The notes under the pieces: generated by a model
Told to the model about the DNA's origin: nothing
Database searches by the model: none
What the model saw: only the letters and a program-made list of their open reading frames with translations
Shown: in pieces, positions 5,158-13,730 of the stretch
How the letters are laid out: the number at the start of each line of letters is the position of its first letter
How positions within the stretch are numbered: position 1 is the first letter of the stretch
Position numbers and translations under genes: made by a program
Virus record (IMG/VR): IMGVR_UViG_3300003690_000033
Location: 1 to 34,724 of that record
Direction: 5' to 3' (one strand)
DNA from: a virus
Length of the DNA: 34,724 nucleotides

Positions 5158-5587
5158 TGGTCGCCTCGCTGGTGGTGTAGGGTTTCTGTTCGAGCCGGTA
5201 GACATGGCCGGCAATGGGAGGGGGCAGATCGTGTCGGTTGAAGGTGTTCAGAAGCAGGATGCGCTCCAAGATGTCGGTCGCCGCATACTCGAACAGCCAC
5301 GTCGTTGAGCATCGGATGGTGCGTGCGAGCTCCGAGAACTTCTGGGCCTTGCCGATGTCCACGTTCACCGTCTCGGTGGGGCAAGTGAACCCGGTTCCTT
5401 TGACCCTCGACTCCTGGGAGCCCAGTGTCACCTGCTCTTTGGGGATGATGGTTTCAAGAGAGCCGTTGGTCATGCTCACAATCAGGTTCGCGACTTCACC
5501 CTTGGTTACGCCGAGGCGTTGGGCTGCGCTCACTATCTTGGATGCGGTGTCCACGGTCACAGTAATTGTCCGACGAGTATTGTCCAT
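5150..5587 (-). CDS. possible tandem ribbon-helix-helix protein
   Basis: 145 residues from ATG 5587 (minus strand); an in-frame TTG at 5602 would add five residues. Two segments share a strand-helix-helix outline. The first is RTITVTVDTASKIVSAAQRL, then GVTKGEVANLIVSMTNG (residues about 5-42). The second is ETVNVDIGKAQKFSELART, then STTWLFEYAATDILERI (about 72-112). In each, a short strand with alternating hydrophobics leads into two helices, as in ribbon-helix-helix DNA-binding proteins. This could make a single-chain pseudo-dimer. It is the first gene of the minus-strand operon and faces the terminase genes across 79 nt, where a repressor would be expected to bind. The fold assignment is inference by eye. 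Confidence 0.6.
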   Translation of the reverse strand: MDNTRRTITVTVDTASKIVSAAQRLGVTKGEVANLIVSMTNGSLETIIPKEQVTLGSQESRVKGTGFTCPTETVNVDIGKAQKFSELARTIRCSTTWLFEYAATDILERILLLNTFNRHDLPPPIAGHVYRLEQKPYTTSEATNE

Positions 5588-5666
5588 ACCACTGCATCCC
5601 AAGAAACTCGGTGAATATCAAGAGGCAATACCCAAAAGCCAAAGAACTGTGTAATTTGGGGATGTT
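5588..5666. promoter_or_regulatory. divergent intergenic region between minus-strand operon and late genes
   Basis: These 79 nt separate the minus-strand operon from the start of the packaging genes, so promoters in both directions are expected. On the plus strand TGTAAT (5650-5655) is a 5/6 match to a -10 box but has no good -35 box, as might be seen in an activator-dependent late promoter. On the minus strand only weak matches are visible. No clear operator repeat is seen. Confidence 0.35.
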
Positions 5667-6032
5667 GTGACAAAACCCACGCGGAAGAAGAAAGCAGAAA
5701 CCGTGTCCGATTTGGCGGTTCCTGGTGCCCAGACACTGGAGTGTTTGGTCATGCGAGCGGCTACCGACGAGGACGTTGGCGCAGTCTATGGTGGTCTCGC
5801 CGTGTTGTCACTGCTCGATGAGAGTGCAGCCAAAGAGTTCGCCACGCAGCCCGATGGCGAGCTGGACCTCGACCTATACAGCAAACTGCTCGACATCGTT
5901 GAGAAGAAGCAACGCATCCGAATGAAGTCAGCGCAGATGATCCACAAGGCATCCGAGGTCAAGCAAGATAGCCAATACGTCGTTGCACCGGAGAAGTGGA
6001 CCGATGCAGTAGAAGCGCACGAGTTGCAGTAA
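5667..6032 (+). CDS. probable terminase small subunit
   Basis: 121 residues from GTG 5667, with TTGGGGA upstream. It lies directly before the large terminase gene and overlaps it by one base (TAATG). The N-terminus is basic and disordered (TKPTRKKKAE). The middle is helical (VYGGLAVLSLLDESAAKEF), followed by a long charged helix (YSKLLDIVEKKQRIRMKSAQMIHKAS, residues about 72-97) of the kind that forms the oligomerisation core of small terminases. Small terminases recognise the packaging site on concatemeric DNA and stimulate the large subunit. The call rests on position, size and helix content, because the sequence itself is not one I recognise. Confidence 0.65.
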   Translation: MTKPTRKKKAETVSDLAVPGAQTLECLVMRAATDEDVGAVYGGLAVLSLLDESAAKEFATQPDGELDLDLYSKLLDIVEKKQRIRMKSAQMIHKASEVKQDSQYVVAPEKWTDAVEAHELQ

Positions 6033-7855
6033 TGGATAAGGTCGATAGATACATCCAATTATGCAGAGATGACGTTCGGTTCTGCTTCAAAAACGAGTTC
6101 AAGATCCGGTCTTTTGACAGAGACACCATGCGCTGGAAGCTGGTGCCGTTTGCCCTCAACGATGAGCAAGAACACCTGCTGCAAGTCATCGAGAGGCAGA
6201 TGAAAGACAGGGGCTTTGTTCGCATCATCATAGACAAGGCCCGAAAGCTGGGGATGAGCACGTTTATCCAGGCTCTCAAGATGCACACCTGTATGTTCAA
6301 TCCCCAGAGCCACGCCCTGACGGTGGCGCACGAGGAGTCTGCCACCCGTGAGCTCTTTAGAATTGGCAAGCGCATCGCAGAGAACATTGACGAGAGGGTG
6401 GCGTCTGGTCTAAAGAACAAGGCCAAGGGCAACCTCCTTGAGTGGCGCAATGGCTCGCGTGCAGAGTGTCAAACTCAGGGGGGAAGCCCTGACTCTGAGC
6501 GTGGCTCCACCCCAAACTTCCTTCATATGTCAGAGCTTCCATCGTGGGAGTCCAGCCGTCGTACGACATCAGCCGCCGACGTGGCGCAGGCGCTGCTCAA
6601 CGCGGTGCCCAACGAGAAGTCCACCATTGTGATCATCGAATCCACGGCCATGGGGATGGGCAACCTGTTCTATGAGATATGGAACAGGGCAATCAAGGGC
6701 GCCACTGGCAACCTATTCGAACCAGTCTTTTATTCTTGGACCGGGAGGGCTCAGTATTCTGTACCAACTGGAGACGTCGAAACCGACACACATGAACTCT
6801 GGTTAGACGGCCAAATGCGCCAAGCTCAAGCGGCGGGAGACATCACGGGGTTTCATTCCATCGCGAACGAGCTAGGTTATAGCGAGTTGCAACGCAAAAG
6901 AGCCCTAGAGTACGAGCTGAGCCCTCCACAGGTCCGTTTCTGGCAGCAGACCTTGGTAAACCAGTGCGCCGATGACCAGGACAGGTTTGATCAGGAGTGG
7001 CCGGTCAGCTGGGAGGTGTCGTTTGTTTCCTCGGGGCGCGGGGTATTCTCCGGCGCCCTTATCCAGAGGCGACTCGACGAGCTCAAGAACTTCAAGATGA
7101 AGGCAGAGGGCTCTCTCATCGAGGACAAGGGTAGCGTCAAGGCCACCAAAGATGGCGGCACTTGGCAGATATACGAATGGCCCCAGGACTCTCACACCTA
7201 CATCGTATCAGCCGACGCTGCCGGTGGTGGTCGAAGTAAAGACGACGACTACGCCTGCATCCAGGTATTCGACCGATGCACCGAGCATCAGGTGGCTGAG
7301 TTTTATGACAAGGTGCCGCCCGATAGGCTGGCCGACGAGATGGCTAAGGCATCGAAACTATACAACAACGCACTCGTAGCACCCGAGTCCAATGGGCCGG
7401 GGCTTGTGACCATCCACCAGATAATGACAAGCCACCCGAACGTGCTCATCTATCGACGCTTCGCTCAACCAGGACAGGTAGCTGGTAGCGAGACAAAGCT
7501 GCTGGGCTATTCAACCAACGTCAAGACGCGGCACTATCTGTTCGGACAGTTCGAATCGGCGGTGAGACGAGAGGAAATAAAGATTTTCTCCAAGCGTCTG
7601 TTGGGAGAGATGCTCACACTGATTCGCTCCAAGGGCACAGGAAGGCCCGAAGCGTCACCCGGTTATCACGACGATGCGTGCGTAGCATTCGCCATCGCCA
7701 TGGATGTTAGCCGAATACAAGCCGATCAGGGCGTACCGGCTGTTCGCGAAGCAGCGAAGGTAGACCCTAGCATCTACAGCGGCTTGGTACAGCCCTACAG
7801 CAATGTAGCGGCACCAGCAACGGACTTCCCCGAGGGAGATAGCTCATGGTTCTAG
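6032..7855 (+). CDS. terL: terminase large subunit (packaging ATPase and nuclease)
   Basis: 607 residues from ATG 6032 (TAATG junction). An earlier in-frame start at 5996 is rejected because it overlaps the small terminase and lacks support. The N-terminal ATPase domain has a deviant Walker A, DKARKLGMST (68-77), and a Walker B, STIVIIE (197-203), with catalytic Glu203. The C-terminal RNase-H-like nuclease shows YIVSADAAGGG (390-400, Asp395), then KDDDYAC (about 403-409), and the closing acidic motif YHDDACVAFAIAM (545-557). This is the full domain set of a headful- or cos-type large terminase that pumps DNA through the portal. Length is within the usual 450-650 residues. Confidence 0.93.
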   Translation: MDKVDRYIQLCRDDVRFCFKNEFKIRSFDRDTMRWKLVPFALNDEQEHLLQVIERQMKDRGFVRIIIDKARKLGMSTFIQALKMHTCMFNPQSHALTVAHEESATRELFRIGKRIAENIDERVASGLKNKAKGNLLEWRNGSRAECQTQGGSPDSERGSTPNFLHMSELPSWESSRRTTSAADVAQALLNAVPNEKSTIVIIESTAMGMGNLFYEIWNRAIKGATGNLFEPVFYSWTGRAQYSVPTGDVETDTHELWLDGQMRQAQAAGDITGFHSIANELGYSELQRKRALEYELSPPQVRFWQQTLVNQCADDQDRFDQEWPVSWEVSFVSSGRGVFSGALIQRRLDELKNFKMKAEGSLIEDKGSVKATKDGGTWQIYEWPQDSHTYIVSADAAGGGRSKDDDYACIQVFDRCTEHQVAEFYDKVPPDRLADEMAKASKLYNNALVAPESNGPGLVTIHQIMTSHPNVLIYRRFAQPGQVAGSETKLLGYSTNVKTRHYLFGQFESAVRREEIKIFSKRLLGEMLTLIRSKGTGRPEASPGYHDDACVAFAIAMDVSRIQADQGVPAVREAAKVDPSIYSGLVQPYSNVAAPATDFPEGDSSWF

Positions 7856-8169
7856 CCATCCTTGCTGTGATGTTCATCTCTCTCGGGGTGGTCTGTGTCC
7901 ACGGCTATCGGCACACCCGAAAGGTGGAGCTCGCCCTGTCTATCATCTCAAGGAAACTTGAGAGCCTGGAGCTTGAGGGGGCGCCGGTAGTCCTTCGCCC
8001 CGTGTCTGTGCTCCCAACGATGAGTCACGACGAGATGCTCGATGCAGACTACAAGGCTTGGTACGACGAACAAGAGCGGCTCAGGCAAATCAACCCGCAG
8101 TCCCCGCACCTGGATCCCGACTGGGACAAGTTGAGCCTGGACGCTAAACCCCTGGTGAGAGGCGTATGA
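7846..8169 (+). CDS. small membrane-anchored protein between terminase and portal
   Basis: 107 residues from ATG 7846, overlapping the terminase by 10 nt and the portal gene by 4 nt. Residues 1-19 (MVLAILAVMFISLGVVCVH) form one transmembrane helix or uncleaved signal anchor. A basic stretch (GYRHTRKVE) and a helical, acidic soluble domain (MLDADYKAWYDEQERLRQ) follow. A membrane protein at this place, inside the terminase-portal block, is uncommon. It has no recognised family. It might tether packaging or be a virion component, but neither is supported directly. Confidence 0.7.
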   Translation: MVLAILAVMFISLGVVCVHGYRHTRKVELALSIISRKLESLELEGAPVVLRPVSVLPTMSHDEMLDADYKAWYDEQERLRQINPQSPHLDPDWDKLSLDAKPLVRGV

Positions 8170-10220
8170 AGGTCACAGGAAAAGACCTGCCTGTCTATGT
8201 AGAGGACTTGTTCAAGCGAGCCCGTGACAGGAAAAGCGTGCTGCACGACGAGTGGTGGACAGCGCACTCGTTTGTCGATGGCGACCAATATATTACCTTT
8301 AGAAACGGACGCTCCCAAGAGGCCAAGAGCCCGAGCTGGAGAGTGCGTCTCACCCAGAACATGCTGCTCCCGATTGTGAACACCATCTGCGCGAAGCTCA
8401 CCCAGCAAAGGCCGGGGATCCTCGTGCGGCCATCGAGCCCCGATGAGGACCGAATCCAAAAGGCCAAAGCCTGCGAGAAGCTGCTCGACTACCTGGACCG
8501 GCTCCTGAAGCTAGACCGGGTGCGCTACGAGGTATGCTGGTGGGCCGTCGTCACAGGCTCGGGGTTCTTTCGGCGCTACTGGGATCCAGATGCTGGCAAC
8601 CAATACACGGTGGACTACGAAGGTGTCACCCAGGTTATCGAGACCGGTGGCCCCAAAGTGGATGCCTTCAGCCCCTTTGACGTGTACCCGGACGTGCAAG
8701 CCACCTCCATGGATGACGCAAGGTGGGTGATTCTGGCGCACATGCTATCGGCCCAAGACCTAGAGGACCGCTGGCCCAAGGCCGGCAAGAAGATAATCCA
8801 ACAGTCGGGCGGAACAGGGGCACCCGTAAATGCAGACGACGACAGCGCACTGCGCCGAGATGTCAGCGGGTATGTAGACGACCCGAGAGATGACCGGGGC
8901 CTGTACCGAGTGCTCGAATACGAAGAGAAGCCAACGGTAGACTACCCCGATGGGCGCCGCGTTATCACATGCCAGAACCAGCTGCTCGAAGAGGGAGATT
9001 TACCTGGTCGCCGGTTCTCTTTGGCGATGGTCAGATATTCAACGATGGGAGGGAGGTTCTGGGGCAAAGGTGTAGTCACACCCCTCGTCCCCCTCCAGCG
9101 TGAACTAAACCGCACGGTTAGCCAGATGGTTGAACTGCGGAACCTCCACGCGAACCCTGTTTGGGTGGGTCCAACCGGATCTGTTCCGAACAACGCTGTA
9201 ACAAACCGCCCTGACAGCTTCATTACCTACAACCCGAACCTCGGGCCTCCCCCCCAGCGTATTGACCCGGTGCCTATTCCGAACTCCCTAGAGACGATGT
9301 CGCAGTCCATCAAGCAAGCATTCTTTGACATCTCGGGCGTCCATGAAATCAGCCAGGGACGGCAACCCTCTGGGGTTGTTTCTGGACGTGCAATGGGGAT
9401 GCTTGCAGACCAGGACGCAACGAAACTCGGCCCTGCTGTAAGAAGCCTAGAGCTCGCCATGGAGGATCTGGCCCGAGGTCTTTTGGAAGACTGGCGAGAA
9501 TACCAGTTTGTCCCGGTGACAGTCACAGTGGTGGGGCCAAGTCGGATCCCAGAGGTATTCCGCTTCTCTTCCGACCAGATTGATTCCACCGACGTGGAGA
9601 TTATTGCTGGCTCCATGCTCTACAAGCACCCGAGCTATGTCAGGGAACTGGCACTTCAATATTTCCAGATGGGCGCCCTGGGCAGTCCACAAGAGCCCTC
9701 CACCCAGATGAGGTTCCGTCAGATTCTCGGTTCAAGAGGGCTCGAAGAGTTCTACGACGACGACAGCCCAGACAGAAACTACGCACGCCAAGAAAACGAT
9801 ATGCTCACCTCGCCAGCGGTTGCCCCGGAGGTTAGGCCAGCATGGTTCGAGGACCATGTTGTGCACGTCGATGAGCACAGAAAGTTTATGCTATCGACCG
9901 AGTTCAGGGAGCTATCGAAAGAGCTTCAGGAAGGATTCAGCGAGCACCTGGCCCTTCACTACCATGAGCTCGCCAAGCAAGGCGCCGGCCAAGCCACCTA
10001 CGCAGAGGTGTTGGGCCTTGAGGCCGAGGCAGGTCAAGGAGGAGCCCCACCACCTGGAGGTCCGCCACAAGGAGGGCCGCCCCAAGGGATGCCCCCGCAG
10101 ATGGAACAAATGGCCCAGCCCCAGGGCGGTATGAGTGGGGGGACACCTGAAATCAACCAGGCGTTTAACATCGGAGGTCCCGGTGTGAACGCCACCGAAG
10201 AAGCCGGAGGCTTTCAATAA
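8166..10220 (+). CDS. portal protein
   Basis: 684 residues from ATG 8166. The length and the order of features fit podovirus-type portals, which form the dodecameric DNA channel at one head vertex. Residues about 20-60 hold the N-terminal WWTAHSFVDGDQYITF region, and RVRLTQNMLLPIVNTICAKL follows. The characteristic segment SGVHEISQGRQPSGVVSGRA (near residue 400) leads into the long helix with ATKLGPAVRSLELAMEDLAR that lines the tunnel in known portals. The C-terminus is a Gly-Pro-Gln-rich tail (about 625-665, repeated GGPPQG units), probably disordered. It overlaps the preceding gene by 4 nt and the scaffold gene by 1 nt. Family recognition is by motif memory. Confidence 0.9.
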   Translation: MKVTGKDLPVYVEDLFKRARDRKSVLHDEWWTAHSFVDGDQYITFRNGRSQEAKSPSWRVRLTQNMLLPIVNTICAKLTQQRPGILVRPSSPDEDRIQKAKACEKLLDYLDRLLKLDRVRYEVCWWAVVTGSGFFRRYWDPDAGNQYTVDYEGVTQVIETGGPKVDAFSPFDVYPDVQATSMDDARWVILAHMLSAQDLEDRWPKAGKKIIQQSGGTGAPVNADDDSALRRDVSGYVDDPRDDRGLYRVLEYEEKPTVDYPDGRRVITCQNQLLEEGDLPGRRFSLAMVRYSTMGGRFWGKGVVTPLVPLQRELNRTVSQMVELRNLHANPVWVGPTGSVPNNAVTNRPDSFITYNPNLGPPPQRIDPVPIPNSLETMSQSIKQAFFDISGVHEISQGRQPSGVVSGRAMGMLADQDATKLGPAVRSLELAMEDLARGLLEDWREYQFVPVTVTVVGPSRIPEVFRFSSDQIDSTDVEIIAGSMLYKHPSYVRELALQYFQMGALGSPQEPSTQMRFRQILGSRGLEEFYDDDSPDRNYARQENDMLTSPAVAPEVRPAWFEDHVVHVDEHRKFMLSTEFRELSKELQEGFSEHLALHYHELAKQGAGQATYAEVLGLEAEAGQGGAPPPGGPPQGGPPQGMPPQMEQMAQPQGGMSGGTPEINQAFNIGGPGVNATEEAGGFQ

Positions 10221-10885
10221 TGTCTGACGAAACCCAAGACGTACAAGAACAACCCGAAGAAACCCAACCCGAAACGGTGTCAGCGCAAGAGCATGAGAAA
10301 GCGCAAGCGCAGATCCAAGAGCTTCAGGCGCAGTCGCAGGAATACCAGACTTGGTTCCAGACTCACATGCCTGACCAAGAGACCTTCGAGTCTTTCCAAA
10401 AGTTCCATGCTGGCGGTGGCAAGGCCCAGCCAGAGGATGCGCCGCAGGAAGCCGAGGACTACGACATCTTCGATGATGTGAAACAAAAGAGCCAGACGAT
10501 TGCCGAGCTAGAGCAACGCATGAATCAGATGGAAACTCGAAGCGCCACAAACGAAGAACAGAAATACATCAACCTCGTGAAACAAGAAGCCAGCGAACTG
10601 CAAGACAAATACCCCTACCTTGCAGACCAAACAGCAACCAACATGCTTTTTTCTCTCTATGCGTCCCACGATGGGCGCAAGAGTATGGAAGCGTGTGCAA
10701 AAGAGATTGGGAGTTTCATAAACTCCCAGGGTGGTGGTGGCCGACGAGCCCCTCGGCCCATCAGAGGTCAGGCAATGGGGGCGTCAGCAGTGCCGCCCCG
10801 AGAACCTGAAGATTTGTATAAGGGGATTGACCCCTTTTCAGCCGTCAAAAATTTCACTTCAAAACAATACGGAGTAAAGGGGTAA
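10220..10885 (+). CDS. capsid scaffolding protein
   Basis: 221 residues from ATG 10220 (TAATG junction with the portal). The sequence is dominated by Gln and Glu in long predicted helices and coiled coil (EHEKAQAQIQELQAQSQEYQ; TIAELEQRMNQMETR) and is acidic in the first two thirds. The C-terminus is Gly- and Arg-rich and then ends FTSKQYGVKG, a basic tail of the kind that contacts the capsid protein. Position between portal and major capsid protein, size and composition all match phage scaffolds, which shape the procapsid and then leave. No protease domain is seen, so release is presumably by exit or another protease. Confidence 0.82.
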   Translation: MSDETQDVQEQPEETQPETVSAQEHEKAQAQIQELQAQSQEYQTWFQTHMPDQETFESFQKFHAGGGKAQPEDAPQEAEDYDIFDDVKQKSQTIAELEQRMNQMETRSATNEEQKYINLVKQEASELQDKYPYLADQTATNMLFSLYASHDGRKSMEACAKEIGSFINSQGGGGRRAPRPIRGQAMGASAVPPREPEDLYKGIDPFSAVKNFTSKQYGVKG

Positions 10886-10891
10886 TAAGAA

Positions 10892-12208
10892 ATGGCAGTC
10901 ACAGACACCCAAGTCGACACGTCCAACTACGCGGAAGCTATGAAGATTCGCTATGGTCGTGCCATTGTTGAGACGATTAACCGAAAGGTTATCCTCTACG
11001 ATATGTTGGAAAAAACCAAAGAGCACTGGACTGGTAAACAGCACCAAGTTCCCGTGTATCTTCGTTCGGCTAATGCCGTTGGTGCGCGAAACGAAGGCGG
11101 AACCCTGCCTGACGCCGCAGCTGACGTCTACCAAGAGTCGATTATCACGAACAAAAACAACTACGTGGTTGTGAAAACAACCAACATCGCTGAAGCGTTG
11201 ACAAGCCAAGGTGGTGCGTGGGCTGCGGTAAAATCCGCAACCATCAAGCACGCCGCTATGGACTTGGCCTCCTCGATGAACCGCCAGTTGAACACGGGCG
11301 GTTTCGGCATTCTGTGCGAGGCTCAGAGTATGGCTGGGCTGGTCGTCACAATCCACACCTACGGTGATGGCGCGTTGACCAACAAAACTCTCAAGGCTCC
11401 CGACACGACCCGTTTCCTCAAGGTGGGGCTTCGCGTTACGTGGGGCCGCTATGATGGCGTTGCAGACTTTGCTGCTGCGACCCCAACTGGCACAGGCCAT
11501 GGGTATGTTAGCGCCGTCAACTCCTTGACATCGTTCACAGTCGTGAAGGACGTCTCCACGGGGGGAGCCGATCCGATTGCGACCGACGTTTTTGTCATTG
11601 GTAACGGTCTGGGGCAGACCCTCCAATCTTTTAACAAAGAGATGATGGGGATTGATGGAGTCGTTGGAAGCGGCGAAACGGATTTTCAATCCATCGACGC
11701 CACAACGTACCCAGAGTGGGACTCAATCGTACTCTCCAATCCGGCTGGCGCTGGAACAGAGCGGCAATTGACTGAAGATGTGCTACAGCAAGCCATCGAC
11801 CGGGTGAATGATGAATCGGCTGATGAGGCTGATATGTTGTTCTGCCACACGACAACCCGACGAGCGTATTTGAACCTGCTGAAAAGCAAGGGTTTGGAAC
11901 GATTCGCTCCGACAGTCATGCGTGGTGGTCACAAGGCTTTGACCTACAACGGTGGTACGGGAGACACGCAAATCTTTGCTGATAAAGATGCGGTTCACCG
12001 GACCATGTTTGTTTTGTCTCGCGCTGACCTTCGCATGTTCGAGGTTTCCCCGTTCAAGTGGGACTCCACTGGTGGTGATACCTGGAAGTGGGTTGCCAAC
12101 GAGGACGCTGCAACGGCATTTGGTCGCACGTATTCCAACCTGGGCGTATTGGCTCGAAACGCACAAGCGCGTATCGACGACATCGCTGTTACCGGCATCG
12201 CCGTATAG
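10892..12208 (+). CDS. major capsid protein
   Basis: 438 residues from ATG 10892, with AAGGGG upstream, 6 nt after the scaffold stop. It starts VTDTQVDTSNYAEAMKIRYG and has YDMLEKTKEHWTGKQHQVPVYLR (N-arm and E-loop-like region). The middle (about residues 170-250) is Thr/Val/Gly-rich and strand-forming, suggesting a small inserted domain. The last third has ADMLFCHTTTRRAYLNLLKS and a C-terminal AATAFGRTYSNLGVLARNAQ, as in HK97-fold capsid proteins that follow a scaffold gene. Thr and Ala content is high and codon use is more A/T-ending than in the flanking genes, as expected for a highly expressed structural gene. Confidence 0.9.
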   Translation: MAVTDTQVDTSNYAEAMKIRYGRAIVETINRKVILYDMLEKTKEHWTGKQHQVPVYLRSANAVGARNEGGTLPDAAADVYQESIITNKNNYVVVKTTNIAEALTSQGGAWAAVKSATIKHAAMDLASSMNRQLNTGGFGILCEAQSMAGLVVTIHTYGDGALTNKTLKAPDTTRFLKVGLRVTWGRYDGVADFAAATPTGTGHGYVSAVNSLTSFTVVKDVSTGGADPIATDVFVIGNGLGQTLQSFNKEMMGIDGVVGSGETDFQSIDATTYPEWDSIVLSNPAGAGTERQLTEDVLQQAIDRVNDESADEADMLFCHTTTRRAYLNLLKSKGLERFAPTVMRGGHKALTYNGGTGDTQIFADKDAVHRTMFVLSRADLRMFEVSPFKWDSTGGDTWKWVANEDAATAFGRTYSNLGVLARNAQARIDDIAVTGIAV

Positions 12209-12222
12209 TCTAGGAGACTGTC

Positions 12223-13191
12223 ATGTCATTGGATTTTGTACAGGTCAAACGAACACTGGAAAGCCTGAACGCCCCCTTGGGGGCGGGCAAGGTGTTCTAC
12301 GTTTGCCCAGAATCAGATAGTTGGTTCTCCGATTTGGTCGGCATCCAAAAGGTGTCGGGCCAGGTCGTGGGGACCATTCAACAGGGCGTCGATAGCTGCT
12401 TGAGTGGAAGGGGGGATACTGTTGTGGTGCTCCCCGGCACTTACACGTTCTCAGACGCTGCTCTCGCGGTAAACAAAAACAGTGTTACGATAATGGGCCT
12501 TCCGGGGCAGTTGGAACTAACCTACCTCGTCACCGGCCAGCAGAACGAAGCGTCGGGCGCAGTGACGGGGTTCAACACCATCAACGTAACCGGCACTTAT
12601 GTGACCATCTCGGGGCTCAATGTGGCCAATGGGTGGCATAACGCTGGCACGCCGACCCGAGATATAATTGCTGTGAGTGGGGCCGGGTTTACCCTCAAGG
12701 ATAGCCTCATCGCGTATGAGGTCCAAGAGGGTTCTGCGTTAAATGGGGTCATGTTAACAGCCAATTTCCCCAAGGTCCTAAATTGCCGTTTCGACAACTG
12801 CATTACGGGCGGCGCAGCCATTTACTTAGATGTGACCAGCAGTTCCATCCGTAATCCCGTTATCGAGGGATGCCACTTCACGGGCGTCAACAAGGACGCG
12901 GATAGCAACCACGCAATTGAAGCACTCTCATCGCACGCCAACTCCATCTTTGGCCTGTTGATCAAAGGCAACGTCTTTGATCCAACGGGCTCAGGCGGGG
13001 TCTACGGCAACGATGAGTGGTATGATCTGCTAAATAGTGGTGCCGGTGACTACGAGGGGATGATGTGCGACAACATCTTCGGCGTTGCCAGCATTGCGGC
13101 GGCCAACCAACTTGGTAGCCGTCTGGCCACGACGATCCATTTCATTGGGAACAAGGGTCTGAATGGTCTGAGCGCAGCGACTCCATCGTAA
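12223..13191 (+). CDS. parallel beta-helix structural protein (head-proximal)
   Basis: 322 residues from ATG 12223, with TAGGAG upstream, 14 nt after the capsid gene. After a 45-residue N-terminus, residues about 50-75 (TIQQGVDSCLSGRGDTVVVL, then PGTY) are the classic entry to a right-handed parallel beta-helix. Repeating turns follow: NSVTIMG, TYVTISGLNV, KVLNCRFDNC (185-194) and IKGNVFD (247-253). No catalytic pair can be assigned by eye. Its place next to the capsid gene suggests a head decoration or fibre rather than a tail depolymerase. The protein at 16789 shares the same motifs and looks paralogous. Confidence 0.8.
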   Translation: MSLDFVQVKRTLESLNAPLGAGKVFYVCPESDSWFSDLVGIQKVSGQVVGTIQQGVDSCLSGRGDTVVVLPGTYTFSDAALAVNKNSVTIMGLPGQLELTYLVTGQQNEASGAVTGFNTINVTGTYVTISGLNVANGWHNAGTPTRDIIAVSGAGFTLKDSLIAYEVQEGSALNGVMLTANFPKVLNCRFDNCITGGAAIYLDVTSSSIRNPVIEGCHFTGVNKDADSNHAIEALSSHANSIFGLLIKGNVFDPTGSGGVYGNDEWYDLLNSGAGDYEGMMCDNIFGVASIAAANQLGSRLATTIHFIGNKGLNGLSAATPS

Positions 13192-13730
13192 TGCTTAGCC
13201 CGCGTCAATATGAGCGGTCCAAGCGTTTGCAAGTTGATGACAATTGGACGCGCACGATTCGTGAGTTGTACCCACCGGCTGAGAGGGCCAGTGTAGTAGT
13301 GGCCTTTGACCCGGTTTACCGGGGTGGCCGGTGGGTGCTCGCTTACGATACGAGCGATGTCACAGAAGCAGCGGGAGCGTTTGCCCAGGTTCGGTATCTG
13401 AAGGCGTTTTACGTCTGGCAGGGACCGGGGCAGACGTTCCTTCACCCATCTGCTGTTATTGCAGACTGGCTCCGAGACCATGATACCCATTCCGAGCACT
13501 ATACTGGGGAGTGGGAAGACCGGATGTTCGGAGACGTCGACAAGGCAAAAGAACAGGCCGAGAAAGCCTACTGGGACGAGATGACCTACGGGCTCAAGCA
13601 AGTCTACGACCGGCACGGTAAAGAGATCCGAGCCAGCCACGGGACGTTTTCACACCACAACGGCAGGGGTCCCAATAATGGATCGAAATACTTCCTGCCC
13701 TCTAAGGCGTATGGGGGATGGAAGCAATGA
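13191..13730 (+). CDS. hypothetical virion-region protein
   Basis: 179 residues from ATG 13191, overlapping the previous stop by one base (TAATG). The first half looks like an alpha/beta domain (ASVVVAFDPVYRGGRWVLAY, then a tyrosine- and tryptophan-rich YLKAFYVWQGPGQ). The second half is charged and rich in His, Trp and Asp (WLRDHDTHSEHYTGEWEDRM; SHGTFSHHNGRGP). Position between the beta-helix protein and the head-tail adaptor implies a structural or assembly role. I do not recognise the family. The His-rich C-terminal part could bind metal, which is a guess. Confidence 0.7.
   Translation: MLSPRQYERSKRLQVDDNWTRTIRELYPPAERASVVVAFDPVYRGGRWVLAYDTSDVTEAAGAFAQVRYLKAFYVWQGPGQTFLHPSAVIADWLRDHDTHSEHYTGEWEDRMFGDVDKAKEQAEKAYWDEMTYGLKQVYDRHGKEIRASHGTFSHHNGRGPNNGSKYFLPSKAYGGWKQ

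Noticed and set aside
9912-10550. 212-codon minus-strand frame opposite the portal and scaffold genes
   Set aside because: It is a complement shadow of well-supported plus-strand genes, lacks a ribosome-binding site, and its product shows no domain.
10859-11689. 276-codon minus-strand frame opposite the capsid gene
   Set aside because: It mirrors the codon pattern of the capsid gene and has no start context or recognisable domain.
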